From NCBI RefSeq assembly GCF_003576645.1, contig NC_044925.1:9215082-9279081 (forward strand): a DNA stretch of 64,000 bases, written 5' to 3'. Positions 53,961-64,000 of this stretch are shown here, piece after piece. Numbering within the stretch: the stretch's first letter is position 1; each line of letters begins with the position of its first letter. A program made the position numbers and the translations under genes. The notes under the pieces are model-generated. The model was not told where the DNA came from. It did no database searches and saw nothing but the letters and a program-made list of their open reading frames with translations. The DNA is from Ipomoea triloba. Its lineage: Eukaryota > Streptophyta > Magnoliopsida > Solanales > Convolvulaceae.

Positions 53961-56127
53961 TATGGTACACACAGCTGTGTGGACCATGATCCACACAATA
54001 ATGATTGCGAAATATGAATCACTACCCAAATTGGCAACCTAACCTACTAAAAATAGATGTTATAGAGGAATTTCCATCAGCAGCCAACAACCCCATCAAT
54101 CCCCTCTATTCCTCTATTTTCACCCTCCATCTCTTTCGACCATCGACCGGTGGCAACGACAACAAAGAAGGATCGCGGTGGCGGCGATGAGCTTCAAGCT
54201 TCATTCTCTCCTTCTCTTGCCTTCTCGTTCCCATCATCAGTGAGCACGGCGGCTACGGGCAGCAAGGTGGCCGGAACAGCTCCTCCCTCCCTTCTTGGTG
54301 AGCTTCGAAACCGAGCAGCAATGGCGGTAGAAGCTGGCATGCGCGATCGGCGGCTGTAACTCCAACCAGTAGGACTTCGGCGAGATCAATAATACACGAT
54401 GGGAGTCCTCTGTTTCCGGTAAAGCTGAGCGACGGCGGAGCAGGGCAGCGGCGACGGTCTTCAACTCTAGCAGCGAAGCTTCCCTCCGGTCTTCCTTCTC
54501 TCGGTCGACGGCGACAGCATGAGTTCTCGGCGATGCAGCAGCAGTGTTGGGCGGTGGTTGATGGTGACGATCTCCCTCGTTCCTCTCCTCGGCCATGCGG
54601 TGATGCGTAGCTGTGATGCTCGTTAGTAGCGGCAATGGCGGCAGTTCCCCTTCTCCGTTCTTCTTTCCAGTGGTGAGCTGCGTCGGCGAGTTTAGTAGCA
54701 GGCAGCGTGGGATAGAGATGCTATCTAGGTAATGGATCCAAAGCCTATATAATCCTTGATTATATTATAACCATTAGATCAATCCTGGGAGTATGGTGGT
54801 GCTTATCGTTAATCATGATTAGTGTAGTTGTTTATGATAGCTTGAGTATGGATTATAATTAAGTACGTAATTAGCACTCATGATAGTAACTAGCATATAA
54901 TAGTTCAGATTAAGGAAATCTTCTTAGGTTATGGGTTGTTAGGATAATCATGACTTATTATTTAATGATTGGATCATTGGGTTATTACTATTATTATTAG
55001 CATCATTAGTATTATTATTATTTGGTAATCATACCCTTAGGATTAATTATAGTCCAGTAATTCTAGTTGATAAGGGTTGAGCCTAATTAGTGATTAATTA
55101 TGGACCGTGGGCGATAACTATGATGGGCTAAATAGGAACTTGATGTCATTATTAGTATTCGTAATCATTAAGTGATGGTATTGACCTGATTAATTCTCAG
55201 GTTCAAGATTATGGACTTGCTTTTGAGATGAGCTTAGAGTTGGTGATTGCTTTTGGATTAATACGCTTCAAAAGGTAATCTTCCATGTTACACTAAACCT
55301 ATTTTCACTCATGAATCTATGAATATTACTTTGGTGTTTGGAATCCTGTGAATTTCTTGTTGTATTAGCCTTTGTTTTGATGATCTGTGAACCTATCTTG
55401 TGGATTATTGGACTTGTGTTCATTATCCTTTCATTGTGATGAGTATGAGTAATTGTTGTTATGGATTCCATGTATTATTTGACCTTTATGATGTGTAATC
55501 TGAGTAATCTGAGCATATTTCGTATTTTGGAAGTGATTATCGTGTATTCTGTTTTGATTCGATGTAATCTGGGTGGGAGTTGTTCTTGCGGAAGTGAGTG
55601 GCAGTATAATGTGTCCCGCCAATCCCTTCCTCATGAACATGGCGGTGTAGTGCGGCGGTGTGGTGTGATCCGTGGATCTCCTCCGCGACCTTCATGCGGA
55701 CCAGTCCAGCGAACTGCTGTGTTCCGCCGAGTTGTTCCGTTAGTGCATTTTCCTAGTTCTGTTCCAGTGTTGTTTCGTGGGTTTTGACTCTGTTGTTTCA
55801 TCTTTAATTCTGGAATGTGTCTTGCATCTATTGTTGAGGGTTCCACCTTGATTCTTGAGTATTGATTCATGATCTTTGGTCATTTATCTTGATTTGTTTA
55901 GCTAGTATTGTTGGTTTATTCATTGGTTGTTATTCTGAGTATGTACTGTGTTCATATTCTGAGATGAACACTGTTGGTGGAGTGATTCCTTTGGGGAATG
56001 AATCTGAGTCTGGTATGTGGAGACCTGAGTCCTTGTGAGTATATTTTGGCTTGTTGAATCTTTAATAACCTTGGGAAGTGGTTGGTGGAATTATGGTTGT
56101 TTGTGGATGGTGTTATGAGAGGAGTTG

Positions 56128-56260
56128 TATGGGCATTGTATGCCTCTGTGATTGGGCATTGTATGCCTCTGTGATAGGGTATTGTATGCCTCTGTGGTTG
56201 GGCTTTGTGCCTCTGTGGTATGGGCTTAGTGCCTCTATCGTAATGGGCTTTTATGCCTCT
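56128..56260 (+). repeat. Minisatellite in LTR H
   Basis: About five units of GGGCATTGTATGCCTCTGTGAT type, orthologous in position to the larger array in G. Confidence 0.8.
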
Positions 56261-57789
56261 GTGCGGTGATATCTGTGTGGTGATATCTATGTGGTGATAT
56301 CTATGAGGTGATGTCTGGAGGGTTGGTATTGTGGTTTGGATCTTATCCTTGGTGTTGTGGTTGGTTGGTTCCTTGTGGTTATTAGGTTGAGCTCCTATCT
56401 CAGTTGGTATCTTACTATAGACTTGTTGTTCCTTGGTATTGCGGTTTGGTTGGTTCCTTTGTGATTATTCTGTTGGATTTATGATTCAGTTGGTATCTCG
56501 TTATAGACTCGTTGTCTTGTATATTCGTTATTGGATATTGGATTCATTTGGAAGAGTCTTTGGTTTGTAACTTATTCAGCTTGTTGTTGAGTCATCTAAT
56601 TTAAATAAAGAATAGTTTCGTTGGTGCGTACATTCTATACGTGTGTGTAAACCTATTTACAAACCATATTATACTATGTATTTTCTCACGAGTGTGAGTA
56701 GTTGATTACTTAGCATTCTTTTGCTAATGTTTTCTTAAACTGTTTTCCAGGTATGGAGTAGTCTGAGCCGAGAGTGCGATAAAGATAGATCTCCTATGTG
56801 CTATGCTTAGACTAGTGATTTCTTTAGACATTTGGGCATGTGTGCCTTAGTTATGGATTCTGTATTGACTTTTACAGTTGCCTTTACTTTTGATTTTAAC
56901 TTTATGGATTTTAGCATGTGCATCTAGTGTTGGATTTTTTAGATGTGGCATGACACCCGTTAAGTTTTAAATGCTTCCGCTTTGTTATGATGTTAGTCCT
57001 GAGATTGCTAGCTTTTATGTTAAGTTTATGTCTATCTCAGCGTGAAAAAGTTGGGGGTGTCACAAAACCACAAAACAATCCAAAGTAAAAAATCTAAAAT
57101 TCATAATCCTTAGGGAAAAACATTATCCCTTATTCAAATTTATCTAAGTCCGAAAGAGATAAAAGTAACTATTACGCAAACTCCTTCAAATCATGCTAAC
57201 GCTCTCGTCCAGATCAATCCTTCATTCACTTCCTGCTATGCCAAGCAAAGCAAAATAACAAAAACATAAAAGAAAGAGGGGTTAGCAAAGCTTGCTAAGT
57301 AAGGGACTGCTTTGACCACAAAACAATATTTATAAAAGAATAGGGTACTTTACATTTTCAAATTACTTAGCCACAAGGCTTACTTACAAAACATTGTCCA
57401 ATTCTTCAAAATTCAACTTTGTGTCATACCTTGCACCTTTTGAAATAAATTTAAGTTTGAAATAAAAGCCACAAGGCTCATAATCAAAAACCCTTTCAAA
57501 AATCTTTCTCTTTCAAATACTTGCATTCAAATACAAGCTTCCAAGTTACAGTAAATCATATTTTCAAACCTCAATATCATTTGTAATTCATTCATAATCG
57601 TAAGAGAAAGATTTGCATATGGAAGAACACAATCATATAAATGGGACAGGGTCCTTTACCATTAGGTCCTAGTGAACAGAACCACACTGAACACTCCTCA
57701 AATTTTCCATTTCCAATGGAAAGTGGACTCTAAAGTCTAACCATAAGTGTGCACACTCCCAAGTTGTGGATTCCAAGCCTCACCGGGAA

Positions 57790-57891
57790 CCCGAATCCAC
57801 TTTGACCCGACCCAAATTCAAAGTGGACCCCACATATATTTGTACCACAATATAGCCACTAAAATTCCATTTTATGCTATTTTTTCAAACA
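57790..57891 (-). repeat. Truncated F-type Copia LTR start
   Basis: Minus-strand TGTTTGAAAAAATAGC... through GGGTCCAC and GGGTCGGGTCAAAGTGG matches the first ~105 bp of LTR F (11760-11865) with substitutions. Only the LTR tip remains. Confidence 0.8.
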
Positions 57892-58515
57892 ATTATTTGT
57901 CCAGAGAATATCAACGCTCTACGGTTAACCAACAATCACTCAACTGATTATCCCATTACTCCCAGGTGAATTTTTCTCTAATATAGTTATACTTACTGAA
58001 TATCAAAATATAAGTGTACCTCAAGATCTTACAATAACTAACCGACAAGTAATTAAATTAATGATAAATAATGCAATTCAAATTATCTACATATTGCATT
58101 TATACACTTATTTTAGAACACTGAATTTTTGTGATATTTGTTGCATGCAAGGAAGACTCATACTATAGTTTATTTGTCGATTCTTATATGTTATAAATCA
58201 TAATATCATAAGAAACAGATACTTTGATGAAATATGAAGCATGAGTAGTCCGCCAATCGACCATTTAGGACATCGCATTTCAAAAGTTTGGATGAGCATC
58301 ATTCCATAAAGCCATACACTCCATTTGGTAATCTGGAGTGAAGTTTGGATTAACAATTTAGATATATGATTCATATATTCTGATATATTTTTGTTTATTG
58401 CTTGATGCCAGTATGATAATTTGAATTTTGAGAGCATAGAAACATGCTTATATGCTTGAATTGTCTTACCTCAAAGTTACTACCCACTATCACACAATGC
58501 TTTATTTTGTATGAA
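57892..58515. other. Unclassified spacer
   Basis: AT-rich, lying between the F-type scrap and element P. A minus-strand stretch (58198-58437) is open for 79 codons but shows no domain I know. Confidence 0.4.
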
Positions 58516-59847
58516 TGATAGACGCCAAAAGTACCTAATTATCTAGAACTTATTAAGCTGATTTCTTGCCAAAACCAAGTTTTAGAGAATGCAATTATGT
58601 GTTTACATGTTATTTTACTAACAAATTGCAAATGAGTTCTGTGTGAAGTGTTTTGAAGAATTCCCACAGGAATGAAGGCTGAAATCAACCGAAAGAGAGC
58701 ATAAACCATTGAGAAGAAAAAATTGATCCACATGGAGCACGCGAAAACCAAACCGAAAACAACAAAAAGAAACGAAAACGAAGGAACCACGCCCACGAGC
58801 CTCACCACGTGTGTGAGCTGGCGTAGAAATATTCCAGTAACCGTCCACGCCAGTCCACACGCGTGTGGCAGGCGTGGGACAGCACCAGAAACCTGCGCAA
58901 TGTTTTAGTATTTAAGGGACATTTCAGCTAGGTTTAGAGAGTCTTTTATCAAATTTTTCATTCTACATTTTTTAGGTTAGGGTTAGATAGGATTAGGGAG
59001 AGGAGGAGCTCCTTGGAGAAGAGATTTTGGATCTCCATAGCTTTGAGGTCTCTTGGGTAAATTCTTTCATCAAAGATTTGTTTCCTCTTTGGATTTCTCT
59101 TGCTTTTCCTTTTTCCTTAAAGTTATTTGCTTTTTGTCTTGATCTTGTAGATATGCTTTTCTATTTCAATGCTTTGATGTTGTTAAAGCCTATGAGAGGC
59201 TAATCCCTAGGATAGGGGCAAGATTGAATGGAGATTTGGTATTTATGATCTAATTTGATGAATGAGTTTGATTTCCTTGGGGAATGTTGAAATTGTGTGT
59301 ATGTTTTGTATGACCTTGTTAGTTCGAGGGCCCCGATCTCTTCAAGAGCTTAGGATCATCTCTTTTGCAAGATACCGCAAAGAGAGGTAGCCCACTACCC
59401 ACATCTCCCGCTCTCAATCTGAGAAGATGAGATCCGGAGGGAACTTGTAGACAAAGTGTTTGATAAAATTCACCAACCGACTGAGGATTGGGAGCTTGAG
59501 TGTGACGCCACTCAGGACAATGTTCCAAGCTTCTTCAACCATAACTCGATGGAAATCAATACTCTACCACATGCTCCAAACCAATCTCCACGATACTCTA
59601 GCCCCCATCCGCTTTTATTTACCTTTACTTACCTTCAATCTTATCAATCTTTGCACCCTTACACCTTCAACCCCACAATTTCTATATGTGTGACCTCACC
59701 GTTATCTAAACAACTCGAGATAGGAAATCCGTATATTCTCCAATTTGCCATCCGCGAGAGACACGACACTCGGGGAGTTTATGACTATTCGTTTTAACAT
59801 CCTCCATATCACACATCCACCTCACCACATACTCACAACCCTTGTCA
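58516..59847 (+). repeat. 5' LTR of element P
   Basis: TGATAGACGCC...CACAACCCTTGTCA, about 1.33 kb. The start is chosen because TGATAGAC parallels TGATAAGC of I and gives a similar length. Only the inner end is proven, by the PBS. It carries a palindrome module at 58792-58880. Confidence 0.7.
58792..58880. promoter_or_regulatory. CpG palindrome module in the LTR of P
   Basis: CACGTGTGTGAG, AATATTCCAGTAACCG, GTCCACGCC and CCACACGCGTGTGG (58855-58868, perfect palindrome). A related, inverted module lies in the P ORF at 60390-60470. Confidence 0.7.
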
Positions 59848-59850
59848 AAA

Positions 59851-59868
59851 TGGCGCCGTTACCGGGGA
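59851..59868 (+). promoter_or_regulatory. Primer-binding site of element P
   Basis: TGGCGCCGTTACCGGGGA, one change from the PBS of I, three bases after the LTR. Confidence 0.93.
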
Positions 59869-60071
59869 TGGCAAATGGTGAATTTAAAGTTTTACTATCT
59901 TAAATTGTTTGGATAACTTGTTTACTTCATTTTCTTTTGTTTTGATTTTTATTGCTATCTACATCTTCGCACCCAACCACACACTACTTGAGCTAATATG
60001 TGAAAGGAGCTACCTCTTGTGCTCCGATTCTTTGCCTGAAAATTTGATTGTAGGAATTCTTTGATATAATC

Positions 60072-61840
60072 ATGGATCCACCTCCGCCTAATGATCAAGC
60101 TTACCATAGCTACATACCATACGGAAGAAATCCCTACTATCCTTCACAACCCCAACCTCCATACCCACCGCCTCAATACTATCATAACTACCATTTTCCT
60201 TACCCACCGTCTTTTCCATACTCAATACCTCCACCACCAATTTATTATCATGAACAAGCTTACGTAACTCAGCACTTTCAACCCCCAAGATGCCCTACTC
60301 ACGAGATACCTCCTTATTACCCTCCAACGCACTTCGACGAGCCAAACCATCCAAATTCTGAAATTTTTGCGAGCTGTGACCCAACCACGAGATCCACACG
60401 CGTGTGTGCCGGCATGGGAGCTCACTGGAATAATTCCACGGCGAGTCACACGCATGGTGAGGACGTGGACAGAGCCGATGCATATGCCTATTCTTCTACT
60501 TCCCTTGAACAGCCTCTTTCCCCTGAAAATAACCAAACCACCCTCGAGCAACGCTTAAATGATTTCATCCGAGAAACGAGGGAGGAGAATGCCAGACTTA
60601 AAGAAACCATCACTAAAGAGATGCTGGGAGAAATTCAAGAACTTCGCCACGAAACACTTTCACCGCTTCAAACGGTTAAGAGCACACTCGCGAAGATTAT
60701 GGAAATGATCCAATCCCAGGGAGAAACAGATGTGAATGTCGTAACACTGAGAAGCGGGAGAGCACTTCCAGAAGTTGTTCCACCTCTGCCGCAATCTATT
60801 CCGACAGAAGAACCAAGGATGGACAATAAAGAGACCACCAACTCGACGCAAGTCGAACGAGCACTTGAAGAACTTAGAAGCGAAGAAATACAACCACAAC
60901 CCTCTCGGAAAGGGAAAGAAATCATGCAAGAACCACCACCTGTGCCGAAAGCAAAACTTCCATTCCCTCAGAGATTCCGCACTGATATCGACAACGCCAA
61001 GTACGATAAGTTCTTACAAATGCTACGCCAATTACACATTGATATGCCATTCATCGATGCATTAGGAGAAATGCCGAGGTATGCCAAATTTCTTAAAGAT
61101 CTTTTGTCTAACAAGAAAAGACTGTCTGAAACTGCTACTGTTGTGTTAGGAGAAGAATGTTCTGCTATATTACGTAAGGATGTGCCCCGGAAGTTAAAAG
61201 ATCTGGGTAGCTTTACTATCCCTTGTAATATAGGAGGAACGACTTTTAATAGAGCCTTGGCAGACTTAGGTGCTAGCATTAATCTAATGCCCTTTGCCCT
61301 ATATCGAAAACTGAATTTAGGAACTCTTAAGCCTACACGCATGTACATTCAGTTAGCTGACCGATCCACCAAATACCCCAGGGGTATAGTGGAAGATATT
61401 TTAGTACGAGTCGATAAATTCATTTTTCCAGTGGAATTTGTGATTTTAGATATGGACCCAGATGTGGAGATTCCTCTCATCTTGGGCAGACCTTTCTTGG
61501 CGACCGCTAGAGCTTTAATAGATGTGGGGGAAGGCAAACTCGTTATCCGTGTAGGAGACGAATCCGCCAGCTTCGACGTAACCAAAATCATGAAGTATCC
61601 TCTAGATGGGGATGAATGCTTTTTCGTTGACTATGTGCATGAAGCTATAGGTTGGAAGATGACTGACTTGAAAGGGATTAATCCGGCCATTTGCACACAT
61701 AAAATTCTATTGGAAGAAGGATCCAAACCTGTGGCACAATCGCAGCGTCAACTTAACCCGAACACATTCGAAGTCGTGAAAAACGAGGTGATCAAACTTA
61801 TGGATGTCGGAATGATCTACCCTATTTCGGACAGCACATG
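60072..61840 (+). CDS. Gag-like/protease/RT N-terminal polyprotein of element P (interrupted)
   Basis: Open for 590 codons from ATG 60072 until LTR M cuts it; the ORF stop at 61911 is in M. N-terminus: Pro/Tyr-rich (1-95), then a stretch encoded by an inverted LTR-like palindrome module (about 105-135), a coiled-coil-like NDFIRETREENARLKETI block (about 155-215), VVTLRSGRALPE, KLPFPQRF, and FLKDLLSNKKRL. The protease has GSFTIPC, the catalytic ADLGASINLMP with Asp present, LQLADRSTKYPRG and LILGRPFLATARALID. The RT N-terminal text is SQRQLNPN and VIKLMDVGMIYPISDS. The usual gag capsid block seen in I (LFPF..GEAARWL...EFMNEFF) is absent, so particle formation by this protein alone is doubtful. 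Confidence 0.87.
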
Positions 61841-62242
61841 TGTAATACCCCATAAAATTTGTATTATTTTAATACAAATACTCTCAAAAATAAAATTTAT
61901 TTTTCAACAATAAATATTATTAGTTCAAATACTATTAAAACCAATTATTTTGTTTAAGGCTAAAAAAAAATTAATTTATGATCCAAAAATTTCTTATCCA
62001 AAATCTATTTGAGATAAGCCTGCTAACATCATTTTTATCATTTTTATAATTGTCAAAGTCTAGAGCCCAAATATATCTTATATTCCAAAGCCTAATAATC
62101 TTTAATGAGTCCAAATCTCTAACCCATATCTTGAATCCTAAAATTTAATAATTACAATTTTGACCCTAAAATAATCCTAACTATATAAATGGCCCAATCC
62201 TCTTTTTCCTCCATATTTCTCTCTTCATTTTCGTAGCCCTCA

Positions 62243-62282
<40 letters not shown>

Positions 62283-64000
62283 CGTTTCTCTCTCTCTCAA
62301 GATTTCTTCTTCTTCCTCAAGACTTGGTAAGCTTCCCTTCTTCTTCTCCATTTCTTTTCTTTTGATAGTTTATTAAGGTTGATTGTGATGTTGTTTCGAT
62401 GTGGGTTTTGGTTTGATTTGAGAATGGGTGGGCTAGGGTTGTTGAATCCGAGAAGGAGGAAGAATGGGTGTGAAAGAAGAGCTTAGGGATGGATTTTTGT
62501 TTGAGGGAGATGACAATAAAGGTAAGTTTTCATGGATGCCCAAATTTAATTTTGTCCTATCTTGTGTGTTCTAATCTATGAAGTCTATGTATATGTGTAT
62601 CTAAATATTTATGTTTTGGGGTTGTTAATGGCTCAAAGCTTGGACATATGTGTGTATATACATTACTAGTAATTCAAATCTTGGAAAATATGATGTTGCC
62701 TCCCTCCCTGTTTCTACAATTCTGGCGTGAAATTGAAGTATGTATGTTTCTGCAATTGTGGCGTGAAGTTGAGGTTAGAATGTTTTAATTATAGCCTTTG
62801 AGTCATATATATATTATCATTCCTTAATAAATTGAGTTCCTTCCAATTAAGCTACTATAACACCTTTGAAATTACTTTGATTTAATAAATTATTATATAA
62901 AATGTTTTAGAGTTGTGTACTTATAAATTATTATTTTGAAAAGGGTTTATACTTTACATATTTCTTAGTGTGATAAACTTAGTATGTATAATTGAAAATA
63001 TTATTTACTTCGAGAAAATATGTGGCTTGAAAGCATATGTACCTAAAATTATGTATAATTATACCATTTTAAGAAAATGGTTTACATTTTGGGAAATTTA
63101 TGTTTCGTGAGATATTCTTGTATTTTATTATTATAAGCTCAATAGAGACTCTTTTTTTTTAGAAAGCTAATATTTGGTAATCTACGATTAATATATGTAA
63201 AAATGTATTATTTTAGAGCATATATATATCTATTTTTGGAGGGTAAAGACTATGTTGGAAAATATATATGTTTCTTACGTGGAGGATAAATATTATTGTG
63301 GAGATAAACTCTATTTTGAAAGAGTGTGGATATTGATGAGTTATATATACCCCTATGGTATTTTGAAAACTATATTTGAATAGCCTATGGGCAATAGAAA
63401 TATTTATGAAAACCTATTTTGAAAGACTATTATTATTTGGAGGAATTATATATATATAAATTGTACTTATTTTGGAGGTTTATCCCTTTTTGTGTGAATT
63501 GTGATGTGGGCTGAGGCCCTATGATGGAATTAAACCTGGTAGAAATCATCCCGGGTTAGTATTTGAGGGGTAACCTGGTAGAAATAATCCTGGGTTACTA
63601 GGACTGGTTTACTACACGCTAGGCTTGGAATCCCAGTTAGGGGGTGTGCACAGTTAAGGTAGTGGTCCTGTTTCCACCTGTGGTAAAGTGGGGGTTGTGT
63701 TGTGTTCAGTAGAGGGTTGCTGTTCACTTAGGGCTTCACTGATATGATGTCCCTGCCCCACTATTGTGATATTGAGATTGTGATTGGTTATGATTGGGAT
63801 ACCTCCACTTATTTATTATGATATAATGATAATTGAGAAATATGACTTGAATTCCTATATCTATGATTATTTGTATATATATGTTTTGAGAATGACTTTC
63901 GAGAAAGTCTATGCTTTGAGATGAGTAAAACTATATGAGACTATAAGTTCCTCCATATCTATATTATGTTGTGAAAATGCTAGGAAAGATGAGTTTTGTA
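61841..64000 (+). mobile_element. Element M: long LTR related to L, running off the window
   Basis: Starts TGTAATACCCCATAAAATTTG right after ACATG in RT of P. It is homologous in plus orientation to the minus-strand LTR L throughout (first 100 bp, the CT/AG-rich leader, and AACCTGGTAGAAATAATCC repeats near 63535-63600). Whether it is solo or part of a full element cannot be seen. TATATAAATGG at about 62184 is a TATA candidate just before the CT tract. Confidence 0.85.
62247..62300. repeat. (CT)n microsatellite in LTR M
   Basis: About 16 CT units, a short break, then CTCTCTCTC. It corresponds to the AGAGAG tracts of L (45305-45330) on the other strand. Confidence 0.9.

Larger units (their letters stand above)
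53431..57064 (+). mobile_element. Element H: long solo LTR, Ty3/Gypsy chromovirus-like
   Basis: 3634 bp, TGTGATACCCCG...GGGGGTGTCACA, perfect TSD AAACC (53426-53430 and 57065-57069). The final 1.8 kb match G. The first part is different and includes ATGTACATTATTTTT repeats (53785-53960) and a GC-rich block (54140-54720) whose ORFs I regard as spurious. No interior sequence. Confidence 0.9.
53276..57789 (-). repeat. Element Q: LTR of the L/M type, split by H, truncated
   Basis: Plus-strand start TGTAACCCCCCAAAATC parallels TGTAACACCCCC of L, flanked by CTTGT. It continues after H (57070-57789) with text equivalent to L and M (GTGTGCACACTCCC, GGATTCCAAGCC). The far end is replaced by an F-type LTR fragment, so the TSD cannot be checked. 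Confidence 0.65.
58516..61840 (+). mobile_element. Element P: Athila-like element, 5' part
   Basis: 5' LTR 58516-59847, exact-type PBS at 59851-59868, then a single long ORF with gag-like, protease and early RT text. LTR M interrupts the RT region at 61840 and the window ends before the rest. Confidence 0.82.

Noticed and set aside
54150..54635. Possible small gene in a GC-rich block (ORFs on both strands)
   Set aside because: Lies wholly inside solo LTR H; GC-rich leader sequence keeps several frames open at once.

Overview
The window is repeat-rich nuclear DNA from a flowering plant, almost certainly a eudicot. Evidence: Athila-type and chromovirus Ty3/Gypsy elements, Ty1/Copia LTRs, a CACTA element, a FAR1-type Mutator-like element carrying a C48 peptidase relic, and AT-rich spacers. 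I see no intact host gene, rRNA, tRNA gene or CRISPR. Species cannot be fixed from the sequence; an asterid is a weak guess. Almost everything is nested transposable elements, and most insertions can be dated relative to each other because both flanks and target-site duplications (TSDs) are visible.

Complex 1 (about 0.65-21.8 kb) is an old minus-strand Athila-like element (A). Its 5' LTR is at 18067-21833, its primer-binding site (PBS) near 18043, and its gag, protease and RT run leftward to about 797, where it is truncated. It is interrupted by a Copia solo LTR in RT (TSD GGAAC), a 2.9-kb CACTA element in gag (TSD TGG), a gag-only LTR element B in gag (7759-17548), and a solo LTR G inside its 5' LTR. 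B contains an Athila solo LTR C (TSD TTTTT) and a Copia solo LTR F (TSD ATACA).

Complex 2 (about 22-58 kb) starts with an Athila LTR (D). Into or next to it a very young CRM-like chromovirus E inserted (23521-30936, TSD CTTAT), with a nearly complete 1.48-kb-codon gag-pol ORF. Next, the plus-strand Athila-like element I (31613-53058, TSD GTCCC) sits inside a related LTR remnant J. I has gag-pro pseudogenes and a split Athila ORF-1/env-like gene but no RT. I is split by a minus-strand long LTR L (36296-47453), which carries a MULE (37309-41403) and a Copia/Sirevirus-like LTR O (TSD TCAAT). To the right lie LTR Q, split by solo LTR H (TSD AAACC), and a scrap of an F-type LTR.

Complex 3 (58.5-64 kb) is plus-strand Athila-like element P with a long open gag-protease-RT N-terminal frame (60072-61840), cut by a plus-strand LTR M that runs off the window.

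Two themes deserve attention. First, clusters of CpG-rich palindromes, often separated by a TTCCAGT-like spacer, occur upstream of the TATA region in several Athila-type LTRs. An inverted copy lies within the P gag frame and another in the interior of I. Second, the assembly has artefacts: three of the four single-base N joins are flanked by exact 0.55-1.66-kb duplications, and a 738-N gap lies where the sister LTR shows essentially nothing missing.
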